Shown here one piece after another: positions 10,404 to 21,002 of a stretch of 64,000 nucleotides of DNA (position 1 is its first letter; each line of letters opens with the position of its first letter). Under the pieces are notes generated by a model. That model was not told the origin of the DNA. It saw only the letters and a program-made list of their open reading frames with translations, and did no database searches. This DNA is from Paraspadella gotoi (taxonomy: Eukaryota > Chaetognatha). The translations under genes were made by a program, and so were the position numbers. Location: NCBI GenBank assembly GCA_051294375.1, contig CM119270.1, forward strand, positions 198,713 to 262,712, given 5' to 3'.

Positions 10404-11309
10404 CCGTGAAACCGTGAGAGACCGTTTACCCTTTACACTAATTAGCTAATTAAGGGTTAGGTATTTTTGATAAGGATTGATGGGCTATTTTTTGTTCAAG
10501 CTATTTCGTGTGGTTGACGAAATAAACTGAGAAAAATCTTCATCACAATAAAACTTGATGATGGGGAATAAAGGATGTTCTTTTTTCATGTTTCTCCGCG
10601 CCACGATGCAGTAGAGATGACCCAAACTGAAAAGAAAGATACGGAAGTATTTAAAATCTCCATCTTTTTTTCTCTCATATCACAACTGTAGAAAATGTTT
10701 ATCATTTTCTATGCCTCGAGGGTCGCGCATTCGATTCGATTCATCATCTGGTTTTAACAGAGCAAAGATTTATAAATCTCAAATGTCGTAAATGACGAAT
10801 AAATCGTGAATAAGTTTATAATGGAAGAGAATAAATACATGGCAAAATCAATGTCGTATAATAAATTGGTGTCGAAAATCCTTGGATTCCGTAAAAACTA
10901 CGGTTCCATTCAGCCGATCTTTTCCAGAGAAGCGATTATGATCGAATAACACGTGACGAGGTTTTCGGCTAAAAGAAGGCTACAAAAAAGCGACTAGAAC
11001 GGTGAAAAGACTGGTCAGAAAAGGTCAACTAAATGACCAGGGGAAAATGACCGGACGCGAGGTCACAAAATCTTTCACCAGCTTACAATCCAAACTGCAT
11101 TTCCTCATAGCTTTTCTTCTCTTCGCATTGAAATTTTTGTTCATGATAGTTTGACTTCAATAGGCAATCATATTTAGGGTCATCAGATGATTTGATCAAA
11201 AATCCAGTTGTAATGTAATCGGAATATTCCGAATAATGAATTTCCGATTGAACGTTGCTCTAAATTATAAAAAAAATTAATAAAAATTATATATTTAACA
11301 AGTTTTAGC
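9641..11309. other. receptor intron, no gene seen
   Basis: This is AT-rich DNA with (GA)n at 9681-9703 and 10372-10400. It contains the hairpin at 10206-10235 listed separately. No coding exon with splice signals was recognised. Confidence 0.55.
10206..10235. repeat. perfect 12-bp hairpin between direct repeats
   Basis: GGCGATTTGGGG, a 6-base loop, then CCCCAAATCGCC form a perfect stem. It is flanked by two copies of ATTGGCTGAAAAATAC (about 10174 and 10243). It could be the tip of a small inverted-repeat element. Confidence 0.7.
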
Positions 11310-11319
11310 AAACAATTCC

Positions 11320-11870
11320 GGATGCCCACGATCATTAGCAATAAGCAGCTGATCAGATAAATAATTAATTAATAAATTAAATATTTAATTAATATTTTTT
11401 GTCTCGCGTCAAAATCGTTTTCCACTTTGTCTCAAACACGAAATAACAATCTCGATCACAAAATTAATTAATAAATTGATTAATATCAAAATAACTAATA
11501 ATTAATTAATTAATTACAAATTTATCAATAATTATTTAATTCAGCTTGAATTCACATTTATTATAAAGAGAAAAAAAACATAATCAAATTGTGAAATATA
11601 TTTATATCATCACCAGCTTAATCAGTTATTAATAATCACACACTTTCCTACCCACATACAAAATTTCAAGTCAATCGCCCCATCCATTATGAGTAATTGG
11701 CATTCAAAGCTAAGGGGGGACGGACATATGGATGGACGGACGGACGGACATAATTTTTTTGCATAGTTTTCTATAATTCTATGTTTTAAACTGATATAAG
11801 TGACTTACCGACCAGATAATGGGTGGCGACCGACAGACCGACAAAGTGAATTATAGAAAATAACATATAT
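11320..11870 (+). repeat. dispersed repeat R2 with GGAC run
   Basis: The order is: GATCATTAGC-like start, AATTAATTAA-rich centre, 'agcttgaattca', 'tataaagagaaaaaaa', 'cctacccacatacaaaattt', a GGAC run (11718-11750), then 'accgaccag.taatgggtgg'. The first part recurs at 20695-20961. The last part recurs at 30905-31135 and its mirrored copy 38930-39130. It encodes no protein. Its type is unknown. Confidence 0.55.
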
Positions 11871-11991
11871 AAATAATATATATATGGAATTTTGAGTTTT
11901 CTTTTACCTTTTTTATTTGTTTCGTGATTAAATTTTTATTCACTAATAAATTATTAAGAAGAAAAATTGGACACTTTTGGAAAACATTGCC

Positions 11992-11997
11992 TTTATT
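11992..11997 (-). terminator. AATAAA polyadenylation signal of the Ig-domain gene
   Basis: A canonical AATAAA on the minus strand lies about 75 bases downstream of the stop codon of the single-Ig gene. Confidence 0.55.
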
Positions 11998-12071
11998 TTA
12001 ACATAGTTTAGCATTTGATGCAACTTGTAAATTTCAAAATTAAATCATTGTTGACTCGTCCCCCTTTTTAA

Positions 12072-12274
12072 CTAAACCTTATCGTGAAGATTGATTTCAA
12101 ATTTTTCCGCAAATTGTTCGGCGGGAAAATGGTCAGATTGGTCCCCAATAAATCCGCCAGCGACAGGGACATGAAATCCACTGGAAAATCCACTTTTGAA
12201 GATGCCGCATATTGGAATGTCAAATAATTCTTCTTTAGGCGTAGGAGCCATTGGGCAATAGATAGAGTTAGGGT
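12072..12274 (-). CDS. Ig-domain gene exon 4 (C-terminal tail)
   Basis: The acceptor TTATTATCTAG precedes 12274, and the frame continues in phase 1 to TAG at 12072. The tail is rich in Phe, Gly and Pro (for example FHVPVAGGFIGDQSDHF). I do not recognise it. Confidence 0.75.
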
Positions 12275-14536
12275 CTAGATAATAACAAACAATTCCATAG
12301 ATTAATATAATTAAGCTCACAACATTAATGTCAACATTTTTATCAGAGTTCAAGTGTCGATATGATATAATGACAATAACTTACGCTCAATCTAAAGTAC
12401 AAACTGCTAACTTTTTGTACGTAAATCATTAAAGTCTTGAAATTAAAAAGAACATTAAATATTTAACTGAGAGATGAAAGTCTTTACTTACTCAAAACTA
12501 CGATGAAATTGTCAACTTTTCTACCATCTGCCCAATTGCACTGATATTGTCCACCGTCAGATAAAGCGACTTCCTTGATAATGAACCTATGAGTTCCCTG
12601 ATCATTCCTTGACTTCAGCAGCTGTTAGTTAAAAATCTAAGATTAAAGACAATGAAAATGTACAATTAAGGATACTGAATATAAAGAGGGTCAAATCTGT
12701 ATTTCTTAGTCCAAATTTCATTGTCTGAAATTTGGAATGATAAATTCACAAAATCGTTTTTTTGTTAAATACCCTAAGATTTTTAACTCCAAAAATCTTG
12801 GATTCTACAAATAATAAATTGAGTAACCCTTGTATTCTAACAAAATTTTAAATTAACAAAGTTAACAAAATCTGAGATTTTAAATAACAAGTTGACTAAA
12901 TCTAATATTCTAAATAATAAATTTTCAAGTCAGAGATGACAAGGACTAATTGGTAAAATCTGAGATGATAAATAAACAATTGATGATATTTTACATTCAA
13001 GATAATAAATTGACGAAAACTAATCAGAATCTAAATGATTAACTTAATCTGAGATTCTAAATGATGAATATACTAAATTTGAGATTTTAAATGATGAATT
13101 TTTTAAGATCTGAGATTCTAAATGATTAATTTGTTTTCAATCTGAGATTTTAAATTATGAATTTACTAAATCTGAGATTTTAAATGATGAATTTTTTTAA
13201 ATCTGAGATTTTAAATGATGAATTTGCTAAATCTAAGATTTTAAATGATGAACTTTTTTAAAAGCTGAGATTCTAAATGATGAGTTTACCAAATCTGAGA
13301 TTTTAAATGATGAATTTTTTATAATCTGAGATTCTAAATGATACTTTCACCGAATCTGAAAACTCGTCCTCCACTTGAGATTTGAAGCGAATCCTTGGTT
13401 GTGATTCTCCGTCACAAGTGAAAACGACTTCATCACCGACGACAACAATGTGATTTTGGGCTGGAAAGTGAAACGTGAAAGGTTAAATCGGTGCCATCGT
13501 TTCCACAAAATTCAATAATGAGCCATTTATTCAATCTATTAGTCACCACAACTTTTTAATCTGGCATTGCACCAAGTTCAAAAGTTTCAACTTTGAACCC
13601 ACTACTAGAAAGAGGGCTATGCGAAAATTGACAAATAAAAAATCTACTATTCGAATTTCGATTCTACTTGATTTTAAAATTTTATTACGCTTTAGTGTAT
13701 AATTATGACTCTAAGAGTGCTGACCCGGTGGCCAATTGAATAAGACCATGAACTCATGACCACTTGTTACCGGGGGAAATCCCTCATTAGTACATGTGGA
13801 CGCTTTGGGGACGTCGATCATTGTTCTCAGCCCATTTCTGCTGATTGACCAACGAAGTTAGGAATAGTCTTAAGCTCACTTAGCCGATTGTCTCTTACAA
13901 GATCCTTGCAATTTGTCAATTTAGATTCTCTCTTCAATATCGATCGCTTTATATGATTTGTTTTATATAAAAAATTGTATTCTAATCATCTAATGTATTA
14001 TTCTCTACCAGCTTTAAAATAGAAGTAAGAATGTTAAGTGGAGATCCGTAGTATTATTATATACATTATATATATTATTATTATTATTATATAAGAAAGA
14101 AAATAAAATCGCCAGACCAATTCTTTAGAAATTCCATTGCCCGTTAAGAATTTATTTTGAATACTTTTTTATATTGTTTTGTTTACCAATGTAACCAAAG
14201 TTTCTCTCTCTGTAAAAAATGAATTCCACTTTGTACAATTAACCAATTCTATTCCATTCGCTTTTCTGATTTCAATAAATCTCGAATATTTTACTTATTA
14301 AGTTTTGGGACAGAGGATAACTGAGATTTAGTGGGATGATGAAGAAATATTTGGCAGGGCCATTAAACTTTATTTGTATATAATGATTATGAATAAATAT
14401 CTTTTGGTTAAGACAATAGAGAAAGAATGATATATACTTTCTTTTTAATTTTCTCACCTGAAATTTTTCCAAAACAAATAAAAATGAAAAGTGGAAAAAT
14501 AAATGATTTTCCCAAAACAAATAAATGAGAAAACAT
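12072..14536 (-). CDS. secreted single-Ig-domain protein (4 exons, 173 aa)
   Basis: Exons are 14458-14536, 13351-13460, 12492-12621 and 12072-12274. They sum to 522 bases with a clean stop. Residues 1-26 form a signal peptide with a hydrophobic core (SFIFPLFIFICFG). Residues 28-106 form one Ig fold: VVFTC at Cys42 is the B strand, and the signature LSDGGQYQCNW gives F-strand Cys91, 49 residues later. Residues 107-173 are a tail with two more cysteines (113, 129) and no membrane segment or GPI-like end. Known roles of such secreted Ig proteins include adhesion, signalling and immune recognition; none can be assigned here. The gene lies antisense in a muscarinic receptor intron. Splice sites are strong and phases agree (1, 0, 1). 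Confidence 0.8.
12492..12621 (-). CDS. Ig-domain gene exon 3 (F strand)
   Basis: The acceptor AACTAACAG precedes 12621. The near-consensus donor A|GTAAGT follows 12492. It encodes HRFIIKEVALSDGGQYQC, the hallmark E-F region of Ig domains. Confidence 0.85.
12850..13345. repeat. intronic tandem repeat, about 35 bp
   Basis: More than ten imperfect units of AATCTGAGATTTTAAATGAT plus GAATTTnCTA fill the second intron of the Ig-domain gene. The units become more uniform towards 13345. Confidence 0.85.
13351..13460 (-). CDS. Ig-domain gene exon 2 (B strand)
   Basis: The acceptor CACTTTCCAG precedes 13460 and the donor TCG|GTGAAAG follows 13351. It encodes NHIVVVGDEVVFTCDG, typical of Ig strands A'-B. 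It enters in phase 1 and leaves in phase 0. Confidence 0.8.
13715..13880 (+). mobile_element. tRNA-derived SINE, degenerate
   Basis: CCGGTGGCCAATTGAATAAG resembles an A box. The later GACCACTTGTTACC and GGGGGAAATCCC parallel the better copy at 52349-52492, whose B box is intact. It lies in the first intron of the Ig-domain gene. Confidence 0.5.
14458..14536 (-). CDS. Ig-domain gene exon 1 (signal peptide)
   Basis: The ATG at 14536 opens 26 codons ending in FGKIS, plus one base, with donor CAG|GTGAGA. An overlapping frame also looks open here. Only this frame yields both a signal peptide and the phase 1 that the next exon requires. Confidence 0.75.
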
Positions 14537-14628
14537 TTTTGAAACGAGAGCTAAATGAATTTTAGCTAAAAACCAGTTAAAGCGTTGTGAAACTCTGGAT
14601 GGTAAAATTTAAAGGTGGACCAAACATG

Positions 14629-14682
<54 letters not shown>

Positions 14683-15496
14683 TAAACCTGATTGTCATAA
14701 ACACGTTACCAGAGGATAATAACACTTTTGCTCTAGATTTCAGGAAACCCAAAAACAATTTATTAACGACAAATAACGTGCCATTTGAGGTCTTATTTTC
14801 AATGAAATGACACGACATGACTACATGACTACATGACTACAATAACTTTCTGAGCCCGTGTATATTCGACAATACTGCAATCGGAATTACGTCTTTTATT
14901 CTTTATAGTTTTAGGATTTCATGAAGGCGGCGCTAGCAGTCCCTTAGATTTGAGGTCTTTTTCTGTCTTAACAAATGAGCAACTAACTATACTATACGCA
15001 AATTGTGAGCATTTTTAATGTAAGTGGGACAGACCGACAGACAGACAGACTGTCTGACCGACAATTGAAAACTGTATTCACTCATCTCCCCGGTCGTTCT
15101 TTCAATTGATCAATTCGCCTTACTAATTTGATACAGCGTTCATTTGTAAAGTGACAGTACGCTCGCGACACTCTGTATTAGCATGAAAAAAAATGCTGGC
15201 CAAAAAATAGAGGTAGTGGACAGAAAAGCAAAATGGTGTAACCGATGGAGCAGGAAGGAGATCAGGTTGTGCCTTAAACTATTTAGCCTTACTCATGTTA
15301 AAGGAGCTGGTAGGGGACAAGCTGCTGGAGCAGGAAGACGATCATGTTGTGACACAAGATATTCTGCAGTGAACTCGTGCGAAATGTCGGGCAATAATTT
15401 TGGGCGGAAAAAGACGTGAGGAAAGGAAAGGTCGGGGAGATAGCAAGAGGGAGAGATAGTGAAGGGAGAGAGAGAGAGAGAGACGAGAGAGAGAGG

Positions 15497-15535
<39 letters not shown>

Positions 15536-15991
15536 GACTAGACTCAGAGGAGAATAGAGGGAGAGTATGAGGGGAAGAGAGAGAAGAGAGAGAGAGAAGA
15601 GAGATGAGAGAAGAGAGAAAGAGAGAGAGACAGAAGAAAAAGATTTTCGGGGGCAAAGGCTGAAAGACCGCCACGCATAAATTACAAGAAAGAAGGAAAG
15701 AAGAAAAATAAAAGAAGAAAAATGAAGTAGATACAAAAGAAAAGAAAAATAAATTGGTAAGAATTAATAATTAATTGAATGTCAAATTTTTAAGGTTCAG
15801 TAGTTACATGAAACGACCCTTTGTTCACCATGTGTTCCTCTTTGCTTCTCCTGTCATTTAACTTTTTTTTCCAAATCACTAGTTGTATTCGCTTACTCCC
15901 TCTCACTCTTTTCTTCCTTTTCCTTCTCCCTCCTTCATCTCCCTCTCTTTTTCTCCTCCTCTCTCCCTCCCTTCCTCTTCCCTTTTTCTAG
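14537..15991. other. receptor intron with microsatellites, no gene seen
   Basis: This holds (CT)n at 14631-14679, a 10-bp tandem ACTACATGAC at 14817-14840, a GACAGACAGAC run at 15030-15050 and (GA)n at 15465-15640. A 78-codon frame from 15183 has no splice context or family resemblance. Confidence 0.55.
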
Positions 15992-16263
15992 TGACCCACC
16001 CTGTAGAAACCATTCCTCCCAAGAGACGCTACCCGATTCTCTCGCTCCAGCCTTCAGTTCCGCTTCGTTGCAAAACAGGAACAGTTGCCTCCTCGCCACC
16101 GGGAACTCTGTCGCCGGAAACTCCGCCCCAACCGGGAACGCTGCCGCCGCCGCCGAGGGTTCGGCACCCACGATCGACGATGCCGCGGAGCAGGTGCCGG
16201 CCAAGGAGATGCCGACGACGCGAGGACAGATGTCGACGGCGGCTGAGGGGAAAAGCGATGCAG
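15992..16263 (+). CDS. muscarinic acetylcholine receptor exon: ICL3 part A
   Basis: A long pyrimidine tract and CTTTTTCTAG acceptor lead to 90 open codons ending at GATGCAG|GTGGAAAG. The peptide is polar and low in structure: a Ser/Asn/Ala-rich start (RNHSSQETLPDS), then a run of five alanines and an acidic segment. Muscarinic receptors have a long, poorly conserved third intracellular loop, which fits. Assignment rests on strand, position and phase: it ends in phase 1, which is what the next receptor exon needs. It starts in phase 2, which does not match the broken TM5 exon. Confidence 0.6.
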
Positions 16264-16639
16264 GTGGAAAGAGGGAGGGAGGGAGGGAGGAACAGTATAC
16301 CGCTAATGATCGGTCAATTTATTACATAATTAAATTAATTCATTATTTGTTTTACATTAATTGTGGTGTTAATTATTTAAGTGATTAATGAATTTAAAAA
16401 TCAGATAATTAAGATCAGATAAATAATTTGATTAGCTATTTTCCGCAAATGCTCGAGTGCAGATACGGTTCAATTGTTCGCTCAAACTTGTTTTACTCAC
16501 TTGATTAATTACTTCCGTCTTTATTCGCCCTCGTTGTTTCATTGTCTTATTGCGCTGATTTATTTAGAACAGCCAAACTAATATTAAAACTGTACTTTCT
16601 TTATCATTTATTATTCTTAATTAGTTTCTCCCCCTGCTT

Positions 16640-16925
16640 TTTTTCTTTACCCTTATCTTCTCTTCCTTCCTTTCCTTTCCTTCCTTTCTTGCTTTTCTTT
16701 TCCTTTCCTTTCCTGTTCCTTCCTTTCCTTTCCTTCCTTTTCCTTTCCTTTCCTTTCCTTGCCTTTCTTGTCTTTTCCTTTCTTTTCCTTTCCTTTCCCT
16801 TTTCTTTCCGTTTCTTGTCTTTCCCTTCCTTTCCTTTTCCTTTCCTTCCTTTCTTGCTTTCCTTTCTTTCCTTTTCCTTCCTTTCCTTTCTTTCCTTTCT
16901 TTCCTTTCTTTTCTTTTTCTTTATC
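16640..16925. repeat. (TTTCC)n pentanucleotide tract
   Basis: About 280 bases of TTTCC/TTCC units, mirrored at 20215-20370 as GGAAA in the other arm of the palindrome. Phe/Ser/Leu frames are artefacts. Confidence 0.9.
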
Positions 16926-17033
16926 CTTTACTTATCTCCCCTAATCCTCTCACGCCACCCAAATCTCGATTCGCACAACAACAACAACAACAACCATTCA
17001 ACCGGCGCCCTTTTTTCCGCCAACCTGAAAAGG

Positions 17034-17283
17034 TGTGCCGGCCGCCAACGCCGTCTTTCCCGCCGCGGCGCGCGCTCGCAGCGCCCATCCCACCGCGCCG
17101 CGTTTCTTTCTCATCTCTCGTTCTCATGAGTTGGATGTCGTCGGCCGCGGTGCTGGATTCTCCGCTGCGGAACGCCGCGGTGCAGGCGGCCGTTGTTAGC
17201 CGCCGGTGCTGCGCCGGTGCTGGCGCCGACGCCGTTCTCCCACCGGAGGAAAGAGGGGAGATGGGGATGAGGTGGGCGGAGAT
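17034..17283 (-). pseudogene. inverted copy of receptor ICL3 exon B
   Basis: Reverse complement of 19848-20096 with indels: both contain GESSTAADDIQLM and both are flanked by a CTCAG acceptor and a TTTTCAG|GTTGG donor. It lies antisense to the receptor gene in the left arm of palindrome 1, so it cannot be part of that transcript. It is probably an assembly duplicate. Confidence 0.65.
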
Positions 17284-18229
17284 CTGAGAGGAAGAGAGGG
17301 AGGAGAGGCGTAGAGAGGAGAGAGACGGAGGAAGAAAAGAAAAGAAGGAAAGAGAGGGAGTGGGGAGGGAGGGTAGAGGAGAATGAGAGAAGAAGGGTAA
17401 GGGCGTGAAGGACGAAAGAGGGAGGGAGAAGGAGGGAGGTAAAGGAAAATTGAGAAGGAAGAGAAGGGGGGAAAAGGAGAGGAGGAGAGAGGAGGTGAGA
17501 GGGAGAGAGAGAGAGACGGGAGGGAGAAAAGAAAATAAGGAAAGAGAGGAGTGGAGAGGAGGAGGTAGAGGAGAAAGAAGAGAGAAAGAAGGGGAAAGGA
17601 GAGGAGGAGAGAGGTGAGAAGAGAGGAAACGGTGAAGGGAAAAGAGAGGAGAGAAGAGAGGATAATAAGGATAAGATATCATCGCAAAAAAATGAGCAGT
17701 TAGATCTGATGGACCAAATGCGTTGGCTCTCTTGGCTTTTTCAATTATCTCCTCAGTTAACCACGCCTTGCTTTCCTTCGTTGGTATTTAAAATAAAGAT
17801 AATATAACAAGAGTTAATGAAATGAGAAAGAATGGAAAAAGAAAATTATTTTACTTTTTTATTTAATCATTAGATTAAATGAAAGCCTATTCAATATGTA
17901 ATAAAAAGGTTCAAATGTTAAAGTCAAGGTTGAATGAGAATCCCGAGAAGAAAAAAGCCTGACAAAATTTGAGAGAAAAAAAAGTTTAAAAAAAAATTTT
18001 CTTTTTTTTTTCTTACCGTGAGGAACATCGGGCAACCTGAGGTATCAGACAATGACAACAACAAACAACAACGACGAGAAGATGGGACAAAAACTTTGGC
18101 CAGAAAAAAAAAAACACAGTTAAAAACAGAGCAAAACAAACAGAGGAAAAAAATAGACAAAAAAACTGAAATGGTTTAAAAAAAAAATTTATGAGATTTG
18201 GATCAGACATTTTATGTCTTTCATCCGAA

Positions 18230-18435
18230 GGTGAAATAAAAGTAGGCCACATTAAAAAAGAAAGGAAAAACGAGGACCTCTCTATTCGACCTTTTTCCCA
18301 CTATAAGCGTTAGGGACATTAAAAAAGGAGAGGGAAAAACGAGTACCTCTCTATTCGGCCTTTCGTCACTAAAGCTTAGGGACATTTTAAAAAGATTAGG
18401 GAAAAACGCAGGAACCTCTCTTTCGACCTTTCTCA
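18230..18435. repeat. 65-bp tandem repeat
   Basis: Three units containing 'gaccTCTCTATTCGACCTTT' and 'TTAGGGACATTAAAAAAG'. It is mirrored at 18745-18945 in the right arm of palindrome 1. Confidence 0.8.
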
Positions 18436-18691
18436 CTAAACGTGACAACTCGTATACAAAGATCTTGTTTTTTTCCTCTCGTCCCGCTTCCTCCCCTTCT
18501 CTATCTCTCTCTCTCCCCCTCCCTCCTCTATCTTCCTTCCCTCTCTCCCCCTTCGCCTCTTCATTCTCTCTCTCCCCCCTCCTCCAATCTCTCTCCCTCC
18601 TTCTCTCTCCTCCCTCCTTCTCCCTCGCCTCCCTCATCCCCGACTTCCCTCCCTCCTCCCTCTCCCCCCTCCCTCCCTCCCCCTCTCTCCC

Positions 18692-18716
18692 NNNNNNNNN
18701 NNNNNNNNNNNNNNNN
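18692..18716. other. 25-N join at centre of palindrome 1
   Basis: A fixed-size placeholder sits directly against the first base of the right arm ('aaagatctttgtatac'). Confidence 0.95.
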
Positions 18717-19847
18717 AAAGATCTTTGTATACGAGTTGTCACGTTTAGTGAGAAAGGTCGAAAGAGAGGTTCCTCGTTTTTCCTATCTTTTTAAATGTCC
18801 CTAACTTTAGTGAGAAAGGCCAAATAGAGAGGTACCTCGTTTTTCCTCTCTTTTTTAATGTCCCTAACCTTATAGTGAAAAAGGTCGAATAGAGAGGTAC
18901 CTCGTTTTTTCCTTTCTTTTTTAATGTGCCTAACTTTTATTTTCACCTTTGGATGAAAGACATAAAATGTCTGGATCCAAATCTCATAAATATTTTTTCT
19001 TTCTTTTTTTTAAACCATTTCAGTTTTTTGTCTATTTTTTTCCTCTGTTTGTTTTTGTCTGTTTTTACTGTGTTTTTTTCTCTGGGCCAAAGTTTTGTCC
19101 CCATCTTTTCGTCGTTGTTGTTGTTGTTGTCATTGTTGATAACCTCAGGTGGCCCGATGTTCCTCACGTAAGAAAAAAAAAAGAATTTTTTTTTTAACTT
19201 TTTTTTTCTCCTCAAATTTTGTCAGGTTTTTTTCTCTCGGGATTTTCATTCAACCCTTGACTTAACATTTGAACCTTTTTACATATTGAATAGGCTTTCA
19301 TTTAATCTATGATTATAATAAAAAAGATCAAATAATTTTCTTTTTCCATATTCTTCTCATTTCATTACTTTGTTATATTATTTTATTTTAATACCAACGA
19401 AGGAAGAAGGCGTGGTTAACTGAGGAGATAATTGAAAAGCCAAGAGAGGCCAACCATTTCGTCCATCAGATCTACTGCTCCATTTTTTGCGATGATACTT
19501 ATCCTTATCATCCTCTCTTCTCTTTTTTCCCTCTCCTTTCCCTCCCTCTTCTCTCTCCTCTACCTCCTCCTCTCCATCCTCTCTTTCCTTTTTTTCTTTT
19601 CTCCTCCGTCTCTCTCTCTCTCCCTCTCCCTCCTCTTCCCTTCCTCCTCCTTTTCCCCCCTTCTCTTCCTTCTCAATTTTCCTTTACCTCCCTCCTTCTC
19701 CCTCCCTCTTTCGTCCTTCACGCCCTTACCCTTCCTCTCTCATTCTCCTCTACCTCCCTCCCTCTCCCACTCCCTCTCTTTCCTTCTTTTCTTTTCTCCC
19801 TCCGTCTCTCTCCCTCTCTCCCTCTCCCTCCCTCTCTTCCTCTTCAG

Positions 19848-20096
19848 TCTCCCGCCCAACCTCAGTCCATCTCCGCCTCTTTCCCTCCGGTGGAGACGGC
19901 GTCGGCGCCAGCACCGGCGCCTGCACCGGCGGCTACACCGGCGGCGTCGGCAGCGGAGAATCCAGCACCGCGGCCGACGACATCCAACTCATGGAGACGA
20001 GAGATGAGAAGAAACGCGGCGCCGGTGGGATGGCGGCGTTGCGGGCGGCGCCGCGGGCGGGAAAGACGGCGTTGGCGCCGGCCACACCTCTTTCAG
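19848..20096 (+). CDS. muscarinic acetylcholine receptor exon: ICL3 part B
   Basis: The acceptor CTCTTCAG lies at 19847 and the donor TTTCAG|GTTGG at 20096. It has 82 open codons with phase 1 at both ends, matching exon A before it and exon C after it. The peptide is a Gly/Thr/Ala-rich repeat (GASTGACTGGYTGG), then GESSTAADDIQLMETRDEKK and an Ala/Arg-rich stretch. It has no conserved domain, as expected for ICL3. The inverted copy at 17034-17283 differs by indels, so the exact protein sequence is unsure. Confidence 0.6.
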
Positions 20097-20694
20097 GTTG
20101 GCGGGAAAAAAAGGGCGCCGGTTGGAAGGTTGTTGTTGATGTTGTTGTTGTTGTTGTGCGAATGAGATTTGGGTGCGTGAGAGGATTAGGGAGAGATAAG
20201 TAAAGGATGAAAGAAAATAAAGAAAGGAAAAGAAAGGAAAGAAAAGGAAAGGAAAGGAAAGGAAAGGAAAAGACAAGAAAGGAAAGGAAAGGAAAGGAAA
20301 GGAAAGGAAAGGAAAAGACAAGAAAGGAAAGGAAAGGAAAGGAAAGGAAAGGAAAGGGAAGAAAAGGGTAAAGAAAAAAAGCAGGGGGGAAACTAATTAA
20401 GAATATAAATGATAAAGAAAGTACAGTTTATATTAGTTTGCTGTTTAAAATAAATCACGCAATAAGACAAAATGAAACAACGAGGGCGAATAAAGACGGA
20501 AGTAATTAATCAAGTGAGTAAAACAAGTTTGAGCGAACAATGACGTATCTGCACTCGAGCATTTGCGGAAAATAGCTAATCAATTATTTATCTGATCTTA
20601 ATTATCTGATTTTTAATTCATTAATAACTTAAATAATTAACTACAACAATTAATTAAAACAAATAATGAATTATTTAATTATGTAATAAATTAC

Positions 20695-20961
20695 CGATCA
20701 TTAGCGGTATGCTGGTGATCAGATAATTAACTAATTGAATAATTCCTGTGGTAAGAGTTGTTGCAGCTTGAATTCTGCATTTGGTATAAAGAGAAAAAAA
20801 AGCCAAATCAAATAGTGAAATGAGTTTTTTGTATTTTATATTTAAACTCATTTCCACTCGTACAATTCCATAAAAACTTGATTTCCAGCTCAACCACACA
20901 GTCCTTTATCCACACAGAAAATTTTAAGTAAATCAGTAAATGGCGTTCAAACTAAGGTGGG
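20695..20961 (+). repeat. dispersed repeat R2, truncated by a gap
   Basis: It shares 'gatcattagc', 'agcttgaattc', 'ataaagagaaaaaaa' and 'cacagaaaattttaagtaaatc' with 11320-11710 in the same order. It stops at the N join at 20962. Confidence 0.55.
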
Positions 20962-20986
20962 NNNNNNNNNNNNNNNNNNNNNNNNN
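20962..20986. other. 25-N scaffold join
   Basis: A fixed-size placeholder. Sequence before it is repeat R2, at the point where the GGAC run would start. Sequence after it is a TATATA/GATA run and then CG-rich DNA. Confidence 0.95.
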
Positions 20987-21002
20987 TATATATAGATAGA
21001 TA

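Larger units (their letters stand above)
16295..20712. repeat. large inverted repeat (palindrome 1)
   Basis: The left arm is about 16295-18465 and the right arm about 18717-20712, in reverse complement. The spacer is 226 bases of CT-rich DNA and a 25-N join (18692-18716). Both arms contain, in mirrored order, the ACCGATCATTAGCGGTAT end, the (TTTCC)n tract, ICL3 exon B, the polypurine tract, the CAACAACAA tract and a 65-bp tandem repeat. Arms differ by scattered indels and about 200-400 bases in length. A fold-back or inverted-contig assembly error is the simplest cause. Confidence 0.85.

Noticed and set aside
14272-14520. 82-codon minus-strand frame starting near 14520
   Set aside because: Its start is TTG, and it overlaps the true signal-peptide exon (ATG 14536) in the wrong frame and runs through the splice donor.
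15183-15419. 78-codon plus-strand frame
   Set aside because: No family resemblance and no splice sites. The stretch contains a short internal direct repeat (GCTGGAGCAGGAAG-like) that explains its composition.
17033-17287. Plus-strand 84-codon frame in a GC-rich stretch
   Set aside because: It is the antisense of the inverted ICL3 exon B copy; the other arm supports the opposite strand.
20962-20986. Equal-sized N runs as measured gaps
   Set aside because: All six are exactly 25 bases, and one (54577) is bridged with zero missing bases by a sister copy, so the size is a placeholder.
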